Positions 1 through 13,094 are shown, counted from the stretch's first letter. The stretch is 64,000 bases of DNA from Siderastrea radians (GCA_964017195.1 OZ024889.1:55016574-55080573), one strand, 5' to 3'. Made by a program: numbers and translations. The notes: a model not told the origin generated them from the letters alone.

Positions 1-507
1 CAACGTTTCTCCGTAGGATACCGTGCCTGTAAGGTAAACTTTTCTCGATATTCGTTATGATAACCGCAACAGAAAAGAGAGAGGTGAAAAACATCGTGCC
101 TGAAAATTTGCCCTGAAGACACGAATACTCTATACTCTATACTCGTCTGAGGATCTTTAACAGATGGAAAGAACAGGGAAAGATCCCACATATTCCAGTT
201 CTTCACTCCTGAGATTACAGAGAGGTGTGTTTGCCGTAGTTAACTCAGCTAACAACACAGTATAAGATTTACGAAAAACCGTCTGACTAGTGAAAATTTA
301 TTTTGGCTAGTGAAATCAAACCTCTCACTAGCCACTAGGCTACTAAGCTGGAAAATTAGTCTCGAGCCCTGACATGGTCTGAAATTGAATAAGACTCCAG
401 GAGAAAATAGGTATGTTTGATTGACAAAGCCCTTTTATCTAGACTCCTGTCCCAAATATACAGTAGTTTTAAAATTTCAGTTGTTGATGGTAAAATTATC
501 CTTTCAG

Positions 508-633
508 GCAGAGTACCTTCGAATAAACAACACACTAGAAACACAAAAGAAACTAGCAAAAGATCTGAAGAAGGTTGCTCATGAGAGAACTGGCATTCCT
601 GATGGAGCTGATATACCTGAAGAACTTAAAGAG
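508..633 (+). CDS. SMC5: SMC5 exon (first visible; coiled-coil region)
   Basis: First visible exon of SMC5, the SMC subunit of the SMC5/6 complex that supports homologous recombination and replication-fork stability in the nucleus. It begins after a ...CTTTCAG acceptor and ends at a GTACAA donor, both in phase 0. It encodes 42 aa starting AEYLRINNTL, lysine/glutamate-rich as expected of the C-terminal coiled-coil arm. It reads in frame into the exon at 8340. Upstream exons, including the Walker A head, lie outside the window. Assignment rests on the linked downstream exons, which are diagnostic; alone this exon would only be called a coiled coil. Confidence 0.8.
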
Positions 634-2040
634 GTACAAGCAAAACTGTTGTAAAACATAGGCACGCATAGCGTGCGTGAGCTATTTTGTAGCTGTCAAT
701 GAGAGGTACGGAAATGGTTATTGAATGAACGTGCGAGTACGAAGGTACACTATCGTGATGTTCTTTATTTGAGTAGCATTGAGCATTCAAAAAGTATTGG
801 TTTTTAGACAGAGTTTACCTTATAAGTGGAGCTGTGTCCGATATTGTGCAACCTCGTTCCTCGACCTTTCCCAGATTTGAAGGTGATCAAGCATCAATGT
901 TTGAGTCAGCCAAAGGGGTTATGTTAGTGATTGTGTATACGTGATTGATCAATACAGCCAAAATACTCAGCGCATTCCGCTCATCATTTAGGAATGATTT
1001 TCATTAATCGGGAACGGATTGCACTATTGGAATCAAAATTCTGTTTTTAAATTGAAGATTGAAATGTTCCAAGGGTAGACTCATTCGAAGAAACGAATGT
1101 TGAGATTGGATTGTTACTTACATAAGCCAAAAGTTCACACGCGACATACGAAACCGTTGGCGGCTGTTGGTTTCAGTCGGTTTGACATTGCAGGGAATTT
1201 TTCTCAATTTTCAGGAACATTTGTTGTGCATTTACAGCACACTTGTTTTTAAGAAATTATTCTTTACAGTTTTACAACAACAGACTGCTTTTTTACGTGG
1301 AAAAGTGCCTGCAATTAATATTATTTTTGTTGAGTGAACACAAATCAGGCCAGACACGTCAAGCCCCCCAACAGTCTGCTACTTGCACGTGAACATTCGC
1401 CAGATGTCAACAATAAACCAATCAGCATTCCTTATCTGGAACAAGGCTACCGTTTAATAGAACATTACAACATTCAATTTGAAAGTGGAATCTTGATTCC
1501 AGTAATGCAATCCGTCCCCGATTAAAGAAAGTCATTCCCAAATAATAAGCGCAATGCGCTGAGTATTTCGACTGTAACTGGTACGCTAATGCGTACAAGT
1601 GTGGCTTCAAATTACGACAAAACAAGACGAAAGTGCGATAAAATCTGTTAAAATCTGACACCAGTCGAAAATTAACGTTATTACCTAGTTACCAGAGCGA
1701 AATTGGACTTTTTGGGATAAGCGTACCCGTGAGCGCGGCTTGATGATTTCTCGGAATATGGTCGAGAAACACGTTTTCTTGTTATGATATGTGCGAAATA
1801 TATCAAGTGTTTGGAAAGCGTGCACTTTGGCTGAGTTAGCAAATTTACGTAAGACGAAGTGTGAATGTTAGATAGATAGTTCGAGTAATGTTCTCACATT
1901 AGTGGCGTGTGACGCATATAACTAAGAAATGGGACAAACAAAATAATAGAAAACATTCCCTTCTGACATTGTCCGAAGCCCATTCTCAGATGTTCCTCCT
2001 AACCTCGACGGATTGAAATTTAATTTTGTGGCTTTCTTAT
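634..2040 (+). other. First part of the 7.7 kb SMC5 intron
   Basis: This is intronic AT-rich sequence between SMC5 exons. Short ORFs here (for example 1334-1525) have no recognisable domain. I see no RNA gene and no clear transposon ends. Confidence 0.5.
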
Positions 2041-2048
2041 TGTAAAGT

Positions 2049-3441
2049 TCCCTGCTAGCAGAGGCCCCTTTTCCTTTGTATTCGCTGAGCTGACGGACGG
2101 GACGAAAAGCGACCTCTGCCATGGGTCGAAACTCCCTTTGATTCAACCGCCGTCCATGGTCGTGGACGGCGGTTTCTGAAACGCATGCTCCCTGCATTGT
2201 TTGCTGACCGTGACTTGAGCCCACTGTATCTCGCGCATTCCTTTACAATTATTCCGCTGTCATTTAGTGAGCCCGCATAGTAACATGCCGTCCTGGAAAG
2301 AGAGCAAAACTCGTGAAGAGTTACAAAGTCTACTTTCTCTCGTTTTTGTTAACATGGACGACGGAAAGATAAACAATCGAAAGAAGAAGCTCTAAGAAAC
2401 ACTCGACAAGTTAAGGAATGGAATTTAGAGCGAAGAAAACATCTGTCAAGGCGAAGGACAGCCTTCCACCTCCAAAGATTTTCGAGCTACGGACTTTCTG
2501 TGAAATGCTCCAGCACTTCTACGAGTCTACGGTAGAGTAAATTACACATTTGATTGTAAGCTTGTATCGAAATCGCTTTTTAATTGAGGGATTCTTCATA
2601 TTCCTTACAGTTTTCGTAAAAGTTTTGAAAAACGTGCACAGTTCGCATCACCAAATGCTCTTCAAAATAACTTGCACATCGAGCGATCCCTTGCGCGTAG
2701 CTTCCCTCGAAGAAAGAATTGAACGCGTTTGGTCTTCAGAAACAAGTGAAGGCGTGTTTTAATAAATGTATTATTTAGAAAAGCTTACTGTCTCTTCTTC
2801 TGTGTACCTTCATTCAAAAAATTTCGAAGAGTAGTGATCTGACGTAAACAGACAAATGCTCTGTTGTGGTTTGATTTCACGCGCGAGACAACATGAGAAA
2901 TCTCTTGCGGAAATTTTCAAAATTTTGACTTTGAGATTGTATTTTTGGATAATTCTTAATTGACAACTGGTGTATTTTATTTAAAGTGAGAAAATTTAAC
3001 TATTCTAGATCAAGTGATTGTTGTTTTTTCGAACCTATAAATTGTCCTTTCGTACTGCACATGGGTTGTTTATTACCAACTGCTAATTTAGTGAAGCGGT
3101 CATAAAACACGCAGCCTTCAATAAGTTAAATTGTCTTTGATTCCTGGAGTTGTGGTCATGTTAAAAAAGCTTCCTTGTCCAGATAACTTGAAATTAATAC
3201 CGTAGATCAGTAGACAACAACTATCTCTAGACGAACTGTGCAGGTGTTTTTTGGCGCGCTAGTTGAGAAAGGTGCGAGTCGTCAGCTGATCACGTGCTAA
3301 AAGCATCACGTGACGTTTCGGTCGCTAAGTAACCGTGGCGCATGCTCAACACAGTTCATTTCGACCCATGGCAGAGGTCGCTTTTCGTCCCGTCCGTCAG
3401 CTCAGCGAATACAAAGGAAAAGGGGCCTCTGCTAGCAGGGA
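2049..3441. mobile_element. Inverted-repeat element with coding-like arms (SMC5 intron)
   Basis: Two arms of about 83 bp (2049-2131 and 3359-3441) are reverse complements and bound about 1.2 kb. Translated outward, both arms read MAEVAFRPVRQLSEYKGKG, so the duplicated block looks like a piece of an exon with an ATG. The left copy stays open to about 1922. Between the arms are short ORFs, including an ATG-started 40-codon one at 2418-2540, and a perfect hairpin (ACCGCCGTCC...GGACGGCGGT, 2146-2173). No transposase was recognised. It could be a non-autonomous DNA transposon or an inverted duplication of a gene fragment. Confidence 0.5.
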
Positions 3442-3578
3442 AATTGTAAAGATTTTTCCATGGACAAATATTTTGGATCTAGTAGGGAGCGTAACTTGTC
3501 ACAAAAATTAATTCTGTAATGTTTGAACCAGAAGAGAATAGCCGATCTTGAAAGTCACGTCTTGCGTCATTGGTACTA

Positions 3579-3754
3579 CAGTGGAACCTCGATTTAACGA
3601 ACCTCTATACAACGAAGTCCTCGGTATAACGAAAGATATTTTTCAGCCCAGTAATAGGGTAATGTATGGAAAAGAACCTCGATATAACGAACCCTCGATA
3701 TAACGAACCAATTTCCCCAGTCCCTTGGCAGGTCGTTAAATCGAGGTTCCACTG
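3579..3754. mobile_element. pogo/Tigger-like MITE
   Basis: A 176 bp element with inverted ends CAGTGGAACCTCGATTTAAC, flanked on both sides by the dinucleotide TA. Internal CTCGATATAACGAACC motifs repeat the terminal pattern. The TIR type and TA duplication fit the pogo branch of Tc1/mariner. It is too short to code for a transposase. Confidence 0.7.
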
Positions 3755-3756
3755 TA

Positions 3757-5707
3757 ACTTGTCTCTTCGCTTCTTGCGTGACATCATGCTTGACGAACGT
3801 GGCAACTTCCGTGTCCAGACAAATATATAAATAACTAAGCTCTGTTTTATTTTCACATTATTTCACACGGACTCACATTTTGGAACATGCGGCTAAAATC
3901 GAGTAATAAGCTTGCCTTGTTAGAGAAGATCATACCATTGTGGGACCTGTGCAAGTCTTGCGTGACTAGTCACGGAGCAAGCTGTCAAAAAAGCCAGAAA
4001 CATCGCACGTGCGGCTGGCGCCACACAAAAATCAGTGGTTGTGTTCAGCGAATAAATTTTGTTTTGATGAGCGCTTTGATGTGAAAGTAAGATGCGAAAT
4101 TGGGTGAAAACAAATTTAAGGGAGGAACGAATCATTGGAATTTTAAATGAGCGAATTTGAGAATAATGTAGAGGTTCGCCTGTGTGGTAAACAACGTGAA
4201 TTTTATCATGTGGAGTACATGTGATCGGGTAAAGGTGAAATTTTGCTTTAATAGCTTTATTGTATATTTGGTTGTTTAGCGGTAAAACGGAAGTGAAATT
4301 TTGATACTTACAAGGTTATATTACTTTAGGTAGATAGTAGTTCAGAGTTGTTGTAAAAGGGAGTTATGTTGGGAGATGGAAGAAAACATTTAGCTGGCGG
4401 TAAACAATTTAAAAAATCTTACCCCCAGGGGGGGCCCCAGGATTTTACCACACGGGCAGGCAGTCATGTGATAAATGTTTAGTGTGGGTAGAATGTGATA
4501 TGTTGATTGAGCGTGACATCAGGTTACTGTTTTATGTAAACAAGTGGTGTTTTGTCACGTACAAACATGTGATGAGACAAAGTTCAATGGCAAGTCACAA
4601 CACTTCCATGAGACTGTCTTAAGTTCGTTTTCGGCACTTTTTATTGGCTTTCGTGGCAGCTGTAGTTGTGGATTACACAAAGGGAGAAACTTAACTAAGG
4701 AAGCGGAGAATGAGTAAATTTATGCGTTTTTGTAATCTGAAAAATGATAACCGATTTTTGTGTCTATAAACTGTGAAATGAGTCTTGCGTGGTGCTATTG
4801 CGTGTTAGTCTTCGTATTGCAGGTGATTATTGTTTTGATTTGCTCCTTGTCGTGCTGCTCTTTCCGCTCAAACTTTGCACAAACAATCCCGCTACCTCCA
4901 CTCAGCCTAACCCAGAACCCCATTCCTCTGATAAGTTGCCTCTAACTTTGTGCCTAGCTAGTCACACGTACGACCAATACAACGTTTATGCCACCCAGGG
5001 ATACACTTTTTTTCCTTGTCGACCTTGTGCCTTTGACGGACCTAGTGAACGAGTGGGCAATAATTTTAAGACTTACCAAAAGGTGCGAACAACAATTCGT
5101 TTTGGTTCGAAATTCACGATTCTGCCCTTTTTATACCATCAAGTTCTCTACCATCTATTTACCATCATTTACTTTGGGACATCCCTGCACAGAAGTCACG
5201 TTATTTCTCACACTCTAAAGTTGAACCATGTATCCCCAAACGTACGTTATACGCGTGTGTACAAAGGATTTATTCCACTTCTTATCTATAGGGGTGACTA
5301 TTGAGGTCATTTTGCCTATTGCGATAGTATTGTGATGGTCAAATTACTATTGCAATATTATTTCGATAGTAGTGATACTATTGCGATAGCGTTGCAATTA
5401 GTGACCTTATAGTGTTGCCTGTAATTATTTCTTTGTTATCACTGTCATACATTTGCCCCCCTTCCAGTCACCCTGTACGATTTAAAAGATGGAGAGAAAA
5501 TAAATAATTGATAAAATAACTGTTTTTGTGTATTTTTTACAAATTTAACATAATGGCAGTATGCCACGGCGAAAAGCTTGAAAAGTAATACAGTATTGTT
5601 CCTGGACTCTAAAACAATGAACAGAAAGGACAGCGGAGAACAGGAGAGGCATTTTTCAATCAAGAAAAAAGGTCTACAGGACATCATTTGAAAACTATCG
5701 TAACTAT
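3757..5707 (+). other. SMC5 intron sequence without recognised gene
   Basis: No domain-bearing ORF or RNA gene is recognised. The longest open frame (4789-5304) begins at GTG and shows no known motif. A CTATTGCGATAG-like short repeat cluster lies at about 5310-5400. Confidence 0.5.
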
Positions 5708-5711
5708 TTAA

Positions 5712-7187
5712 CAATTATCCTGCGAAATCGCGCGGAATATCACCTGATACTTAGCCGACGAGGCCGTAGGCCGAGTTGGCTAAATCAGGGGATATTCCGC
5801 AAGATTGAGCAGGATAATTGTTTTATTATTCAACAAATTCTCATCAACTACCATTTTCAGAACGAGAAAAACTATGGTTCTATGATGAAAACGCTAAAAG
5901 CTAGCAACACATAATAAAAATCAAAACAGAACTTCAAGAAATCGAAGTTTACTACTGTTCACTTAAAAAGACTTATTTACAAACTCATGTCTGGAAATAA
6001 CAAGACAAAGTAAAAAAAAGATATTGCTACCTTACCGAGAATAAGTCCTCTTCCTGTGAATTAAAATCTTTTCAACTTTACAACTTTCCGTGAGCAAGTC
6101 TGCAGCTTAGTTCGCAATAGCATTTTCTTGGTTGAGTTCTCACTATGAAAATTCCAAGTCAACCTCTGGATATCTTTGTGAGCTGAAGCAAATACTTGTT
6201 GGCTTTTTGAGAGCATTTAATCGTGGAAAGTTTCTTCCAGGGAGTTAAAATTTGCAGAGAACACTGCTAAAACTGCCTCGCTTTTCAAAATGGTCACCAA
6301 ACAAGTAATGAAAGAAAATCTGCAGTGCACTTCCAAATATGGTTATTTACGTATATCGCAGGATATCTGTCATGTAGGATGACAGATATTGAGGGCTTCC
6401 TTACCATATATGGGCATAGTGACAATTTGTTGAATAATAACGGTAATTATTATTCAACAAATTGTCACTATGCCCATATATGGTAAGGAAGCCCTCAATA
6501 TCTGTCATCCGTACATGACAGATATCCTGCGATATACGTAAATGACCATATTTGGAAGTGCACTGCAGATTTTCTTTCTTTGCTTGTTTGGCGGCCATTT
6601 TGAAAAGCGAAGCAGTTTTAGCAGTGTTCTCCGGAAATTTTAACTCCCTGGAAGAAACTTTCCACGATTAAATGCTCTCAAAAAGTCAACAAGTATTTGC
6701 TTCAGCTCACAAAGATATCCAGAGGTTGACTTGGAATTTTCATAGTGAGAACTCAACCAAGAAAATGCTATTGCGAACGAAGCAGCACACTTGCTCACGG
6801 AAAGTTGTAAAGACTGAAGTTGAAAAGATTTTAATTCACAGGAAGAGGACTTATTCTCGGTAAGGTAGCAATATATTTTTTACTTTGTCTTGTCATTTCC
6901 AAACATGAGTTTGTAAATAAGTGTTTTTTAGCGAACGGTAGTAAACTTCGATTTCTTGAAGTTCTGTTTTGATTTTTATTAAGCTTATATGTTGCCAGCT
7001 TTTAGCGTTTTCATCATAGAGCCGTAGTTTTTCTCGTTCTGAAAGTGGTAGTCGATGGGAATTTGTTGAATAATAAAACAATTATCCTGCTCAATCTTGC
7101 GGAATATCCCCTGATTTAGCCAACTCGGCCTACGGCCTCGTCGGCTAAGTATCAGGTGATATTTCGCGCGATTTCGCAGGATAATTG
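5712..7187. mobile_element. 1.48 kb palindromic foldback element with TTAA target duplication
   Basis: The element is nearly all inverted repeat: arm 5712-6440, a 6 bp spacer CGGTAA, and arm 6447-7187. TTAA lies directly outside both ends (5708-5711 and 7188-7191), consistent with a TTAA target duplication as used by piggyBac and Kolobok superfamilies. Each end is also a hairpin of about 108 bp: AATTATCCTGC is repeated inverted at both sides of 5714-5819 and 7080-7185. The right arm has an open frame at 6672-6863 beginning MLSKSQQVFASAHK that ends near a donor-like GGTAAGG; the left arm holds its decayed mirror. The arms may therefore derive from a gene fragment. No transposase domain was recognised. 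Confidence 0.75.
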
Positions 7188-7191
7188 TTAA

Positions 7192-8339
7192 TTAACGAAA
7201 CTATCGCGATTGTTATCGATATTTGAATTTGTGATCGATGCATCGCTATCGCAACACTCCCAATTGGGATGCATCGATAGTTCGATGTATCGTTACACTC
7301 CTACTTATCTACCAAAACAAACGAAGCTTGCAAATATTTCTTAGACCAAACATCATAACTATCGGATAACCCACGAATTATTTACTAGAACTTGCTTTCG
7401 CTTACGTGTAAACCAGGTTTGTGCTAATGTTTCGTTTTCTAAGGAAGCCTACCACAAGGAAGCCAGCCATTTCTATTTGATATATAAATACCCAACGTCA
7501 CGCAATTAAAATCCGGTCACTCTCGTCGTGTGGGTTTAGTAGGGCAATTTTCCGTGTGTTCTATTCCTCATTTTCGTTCAGGCCCGACAACTAGCCTTTC
7601 AGTAAAATTCGACAGTCATCGGGAATGCCGAACATGGTCCACCCAAAAACCAACTAACCAACCAACCAACCAACCAAAGAACCAACCTTCCCAGAAACTT
7701 GAGGCTGCATGTCGACTATGAGGCTATTTTGTAGACAAAATAGCTCAATAAAGTTTACTATTGGAAATTCTCAATATCATGTCAAGATGCCATTTCTGGT
7801 AAATTAGGTACTAGAAACAACAAGACCTCAAAGAGCTAAAATATGGCGACTTTATTTTGTGATCTGTCTACTTTTGGAGAAAAATGCATAAAATTTAGCT
7901 TTTGTGCAGCAAGTTCACAAAGTTGGCCAGCTAATAAATAAACCTTGCAGTCTATTCAGATCCCTGGACCAGAGAGTGATCACATCGGACACTGACGCTG
8001 TCATAGTACATGTATCAGTCAGTGTCAGTGTCACATTATGGCTTGTTCACACCAGTACAGAATCATTAAATTGCTAAGCAAAGTTCCCAGACTGAAGTTA
8101 TCAAAAGTGGTTAAAACTCTAGTGTGTGGTAAACTCAAAAGAAAAATGTTCAATAGTACATTCACATGTGATGTTTGTTTGTTTGTTTGTTTTTTTTTAT
8201 GTTAATGTGTTCTACATGATTAAAGAACTTTGAACTCCGGTACAGGTACTCTTGAACTTGTCATGGTTTAGCAATGTCTTACCAAATGTTCTTTAGACAG
8301 GAAATCATATACACTGTACCATTTGCTTTTATTTCAAAG
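7192..8339 (+). other. SMC5 intron, end part
   Basis: Non-coding. It contains short simple repeats (AACC at 7650-7675 and TTTG at 8175-8192) and nothing else recognised before the exon at 8340. Confidence 0.5.
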
Positions 8340-8435
8340 GCATTTAAGCAGTACCCTGACACACTGGAAGAACTTGACGAGATGATTCATGACGAGAAGG
8401 CCAGAATAGAGTGTCAATACCAGAGTAATCCCCAG
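8340..8435 (+). CDS. SMC5: SMC5 exon
   Basis: A 96 nt phase-0 exon after a TTTCAAAG acceptor, with a GTACAT donor. Its 32 aa begin AFKQYPDTLEELDE and form a helical, charged segment of the SMC5 C-terminal coiled coil. It is separated from the previous exon by a 7.7 kb intron that has accumulated several transposons, and it joins in frame to the exon at 8825. Confidence 0.85.
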
Positions 8436-8824
8436 GTACATTAACCCTTCCATTCATTTCTCTTTGTGTGCACAAGGGGCCTCTTGCAGCTGGGTGATAT
8501 GAGACCTTCACACCAGAGGGCGTGATAGAGTTAGTAAGCCTTCCACCTTTTAGAACACTGAAGGTTAGGAGTGAGATTAAGTGAACATGATTGCACTAGA
8601 TAACTATTAATAATAATTAGTGACCTTTCTGTGATAATTTGTTTTTGTTGTTGTTTTTTGCGGTGAGAAAGTCCAGAAATATAATGACCACAAAGAATTC
8701 AAGTCAAAGTTGTAAATTTGCCTGTTTTTGAGTGTTTATCTGTTTTAGTGCAGGACCCCAACACAACCCATCTGTCGGTAGGGACCATCCACAAAATGTA
8801 ATATGATTTGTTTTTCTTATGTAG

Positions 8825-8878
8825 GTGGTTAAAGAGTATGAAAGACGCAAAAAAGAAATTAGTGAGCTTAGTGGACAG
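8825..8878 (+). CDS. SMC5: SMC5 exon (short)
   Basis: A 54 nt phase-0 exon between ATGTAG and a GTATTG donor, encoding VVKEYERRKKEISELSGQ. It is a coiled-coil piece of SMC5 that keeps the frame between the exons at 8340 and 9517. Its identity comes from frame continuity and charge pattern. Confidence 0.8.
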
Positions 8879-8913
8879 GTATTGTGGTGTTAATAGTCAC
8901 AATAAATGAACTA

Positions 8914-9068
8914 AAGTGTTTGTTAGTTCAGTTTTAGACGAGACGTTCCGGGAATAACCCCTTCATCAGTCGTGGCCTAACGGCTGTAATATTTGCCACA
9001 GCTGATGAAGGAGTTATTCCCGAAACATCTTGTCTAAAACTGAACTTGGCACTTTTTAACGAACACTT
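8914..9068. mobile_element. Short TIR element (MITE-like) in SMC5 intron
   Basis: Inverted arms of about 50 bp read GTTCAGTTTTAGACGAGACG... on the left and ...CTTGTCTAAAACTGAAC on the right, with GGGAATAACCCCTTCATCAG mirrored between them. The element is about 155 bp with no coding capacity. Confidence 0.6.
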
Positions 9069-9516
9069 TTTTTACAAACGTACGTTACACAAAGGCTACG
9101 CAGCATATTTATGTATTTAATGATAAATGAACAGTCAAGGCTGAAAAGAATAATAATAATTATAAGAAAAATTTGTTTTTCCTTTGTGATATTTCCCTAG
9201 CCTAACTTTGTTCTGTTTTGTGCTCAAATGTGTGTACATGTACAATAAGTTTGGATTGAAACTAGCTGATTACTGTATTGTGTTATTTTGTCTATCAAGT
9301 CATAAAGTAGCAATGTGTACAGTGTTTTAGGAATGTGACCATATTTATGATCAGGTACATAACAAGTATATCGAAGACTTTTAAAACTGTTCTTCTGCAT
9401 CGCATTCTGAAATTTCCTTAGCCTGTCAACTTCTGATTTTATCCGTGGTGGGCTGAGATATTTTTGGATGTTCATTTGCTGTTTTCAAAATAATATATAT
9501 GCTGCTTTTTTTTCAG

Positions 9517-9578
9517 GTCCAGGGACAGGAGAAAGATTTGGAGAATGAGCAAAGAGAAATAACAAATCTCAAAGAAAG
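9517..9578 (+). CDS. SMC5: SMC5 exon
   Basis: A 62 nt exon following a T-rich tract ending TTTCAG, with donor GTAACT. It ends in phase 2, and the split Arg codon is completed by the first base of the exon at 10141. It encodes VQGQEKDLENEQREITNLKE plus that Arg, the end of the coiled-coil arm before the C-terminal head. Confidence 0.85.
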
Positions 9579-9739
9579 GTAACTGTTTGCTGCAAGGGGA
9601 ATGGATGTTGTATTAAATCACGAGAATTTTTTGAGCTTACAGGGTGCCATTGTATAACACAGTACTTGCCTCTGTGGGGGGTATTGTTTGAAGGAGAAAA
9701 AAAATTAATCTGTTAATAATTTTTTAGCTATAGCTGGCT

Positions 9740-10020
9740 GCTGGCAGGGGGTCCAAACGTTGGTCTTCCCATACCCTACGATCCTGGTTCTGGCCCTATT
9801 TTTCTTGGCTCCCGCCTCTTTGCCCTTTTTCGACTGGAAAATATTATGCTATGTTGCATGTCTTCTTCCTATTTCTTCCTCTTCCCATCAGAACACCCTG
9901 GGGAGTCCTGCTTGCCCCCTCCTCTTTCCCACTTACCCATAAACTTGCTGGCCCCTTTTCTCCTTGGTTTCCACCCCCATGTCCCCCCCCCCCTACCTGA
10001 TTGGGAGGAGTGTGGGCCAA
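9740..10020. repeat. C/T-rich dispersed repeat copy
   Basis: A pyrimidine-rich block within an SMC5 intron resembles, in inverted orientation, the block at about 25490-25730. Shared segments include GCCTCTTTGCCC and AAAATATTA followed by a TTGCAT...CCTATTTCTCC-like tract. It is a dispersed repeat of unknown class; open frames through it are compositional. Confidence 0.4.
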
Positions 10021-10129
10021 ACCCAAACAATGCCTGTGTTATAGGGTATTAAAAAGTGTTGGATGGAAACTGCAATTACTCAGTCTACCTTGTTCTGCTA
10101 AATGCATGTACATAACTACTACATATTGA

Positions 10130-10267
<138 letters not shown>

Positions 10268-10405
10268 TAGTGCTGTGAAAGAATTATTCCTTGCACTGCT
10301 GCACACCCAAAGCACAAAGTCAAACACCCTTGCAATCAGTGCCTGGTTTTATATATTGAGGGAATGCTAACTAGTCACACATACAGCAAGGTCATGAAGC
10401 AAATA

Positions 10406-10906
10406 GAGTGAATTCGTATAACCTGGTTTTAAATGTTAATGAGCTGTGCGTTATATTCTAATGAGCTGTGACAGTGAAGGAAAGATAGTCGTGACAGTTG
10501 ACAGTTTTATTAAGAATTACAAAGTGAGTTCAATTGTTGATAATACATCAGCAGCATTTGTAAGTCAGTGTACAAAGTCAAACCAAGAAGTTTTGATTCA
10601 AGCATTTATTATTAGCCTGCACAAAACGAAACAGAGTACTGGCATGCCGGGGCAGAGATTTAACAGGCGTTTGCATTTTTTTAAGGGGGGGCGGGTGGGA
10701 GGGTGGGCAATTTTCTGTTTCTGTTCATTTAAAGAAGAAACCAAAGTACATTCTACTGTAAACAAGCAGGAGAAATAAAAGTCATTCGTTTGGGATTGGA
10801 GTTTTGCGATTCACACATCTATTGTTTTATTTTGTTTTATTATCAGAGCTCATTAGAATATAACGTAGCTCATTAGCATAGAAAACCGGGTTATACAAAT
10901 TCACTC
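10406..10906. mobile_element. 501 bp TIR element with TA flanks
   Basis: Inverted ends GAGTGAATTCGTATAACC and GGTTATACAAATTCACTC, each followed inward by AATGAGCT-like inverted motifs, are flanked by TA on both sides. This fits a mariner-type non-autonomous element in an SMC5 intron. An internal 110-codon open frame shows no known domain and is probably chance. Confidence 0.65.
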
Positions 10907-11837
<931 letters not shown>

Positions 11838-12269
11838 TAATATTGTGGTTTTTGTGTGTGTTTTATAGGTAAATAATCCTGCATATGTAATTCAATTAAA
11901 GAAACTGGTTTTTCATGATTGTAGTCCTTTTTCAGAACACTTAACCCTGTGTTTTACTTTGTCTTCCTTATACACTAAATTGATCCAGTAATGGAACAAT
12001 TGATATACAGTACATTAATCCAATAACAGAGCAACTGACATTCCTTCTGTTGCTGTCCACCCCAAGTACAATTGCCAGATCTGCACTCTATTTAGACCAG
12101 TGTCACTGCTCATGACAATCTGAATCATGTTTATTCATATATGTCATCCTTGGCATCTCCAGCTACAGTAGTCATGGTCTTCCCTCTGTGATCTTATCAC
12201 TAACATGCCTTATTGTGCCATTCAGCTTAGCATTCTGCCTGGTGGCTTGATTTTGTATGGTGAAATTAG

Positions 12270-12449
<180 letters not shown>

Positions 12450-12618
12450 TAGCCATTTTGTACCCCTTTCATTTTGTGTATGTTTGTCAGACCCTATGTT
12501 TGTACCTCCCTTTGCCATCTTTGAAATCTTTGACAAAAAAGAGATATTGTTTTCCAGACAGGATAACTGCTGTCCTGGGCATTTTAGATATTGATGATTA
12601 AGAAAGTTTGAAACTAGG

Positions 12619-12867
12619 CAATAGGGGAGCGGGGATGGTGCACAGGAAGAGTACTAGCCTTCCACCTGTGCAGCCCTTGATTGAATCCTAAAGTTACAGT
12701 TACATAACTGGGTTAAGTCTCGAGGTTTTTTCTTCGTTTTCTGGTTTTTCTCCCTTCATAAAAATCAACATATCAATTCTAATTTGATCTTGAATCTAGG
12801 GACAAAAGGTTTGTGAGGTTTAAGACTGTTAAGTGTTACTCTTGTTTTGAAAACAACGTTGGCTAAC

Positions 12868-12930
<63 letters not shown>
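12619..12930 (+). mobile_element. tRNA-derived SINE with GATT-repeat tail
   Basis: A tRNA-like head starts near GGGGATGGTGCACAGG (A-box-like), with a degenerate B-box-like TTGATTGAATCC downstream. This is followed by a tRNA-unrelated body containing GGTTTTTCTCCCTTCATAAA and AATTTGATCTTGAATC, and a pure (GATT)n tail at 12867-12929. The head, body and simple-repeat tail match a common metazoan tRNA-SINE layout. It sits in the last SMC5 intron, in the same orientation as the gene. Confidence 0.65.
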
Positions 12931-12965
12931 AGAAAATTATTATTTCATGTACTATTTTGTTTCAG

Positions 12966-13094
12966 TTGTTGCCAGACTTAACATACACAGACAAGATGAC
13001 TATTTTGTGTGTCTTCAATGGACATTACATGGTTTCACACACTGAATGGAACATTGGGAAATTTATAGAAAGGAAGAGAGCCTTGCAGATGTAA
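12966..13094 (+). CDS. SMC5: SMC5 terminal exon
   Basis: The last coding exon follows TTTGTTTCAG. Its 42 aa begin LLPDLTYTDKMTILCVFNGH and end in KRALQM before TAA at 13092-13094. It closes the C-terminal head with the Y-x-x-K-M-T-x-L-x-V-x-N-G motif seen at SMC5 C-termini. A candidate polyadenylation signal AATAAA lies at 14029-14034, which would give a 3' UTR of about 0.95 kb. Confidence 0.95.
   Translation: MLPDLTYTDKMTILCVFNGHYMVSHTEWNIGKFIERKRALQM

Noticed and set aside
4789..5304. 171-codon open frame as a gene
   Set aside because: It starts at GTG inside an SMC5 intron and has no recognisable motif.
12619..12700. A functional tRNA gene
   Set aside because: The tRNA-like head lacks a foldable cloverleaf and continues into a SINE body with a (GATT)n tail.
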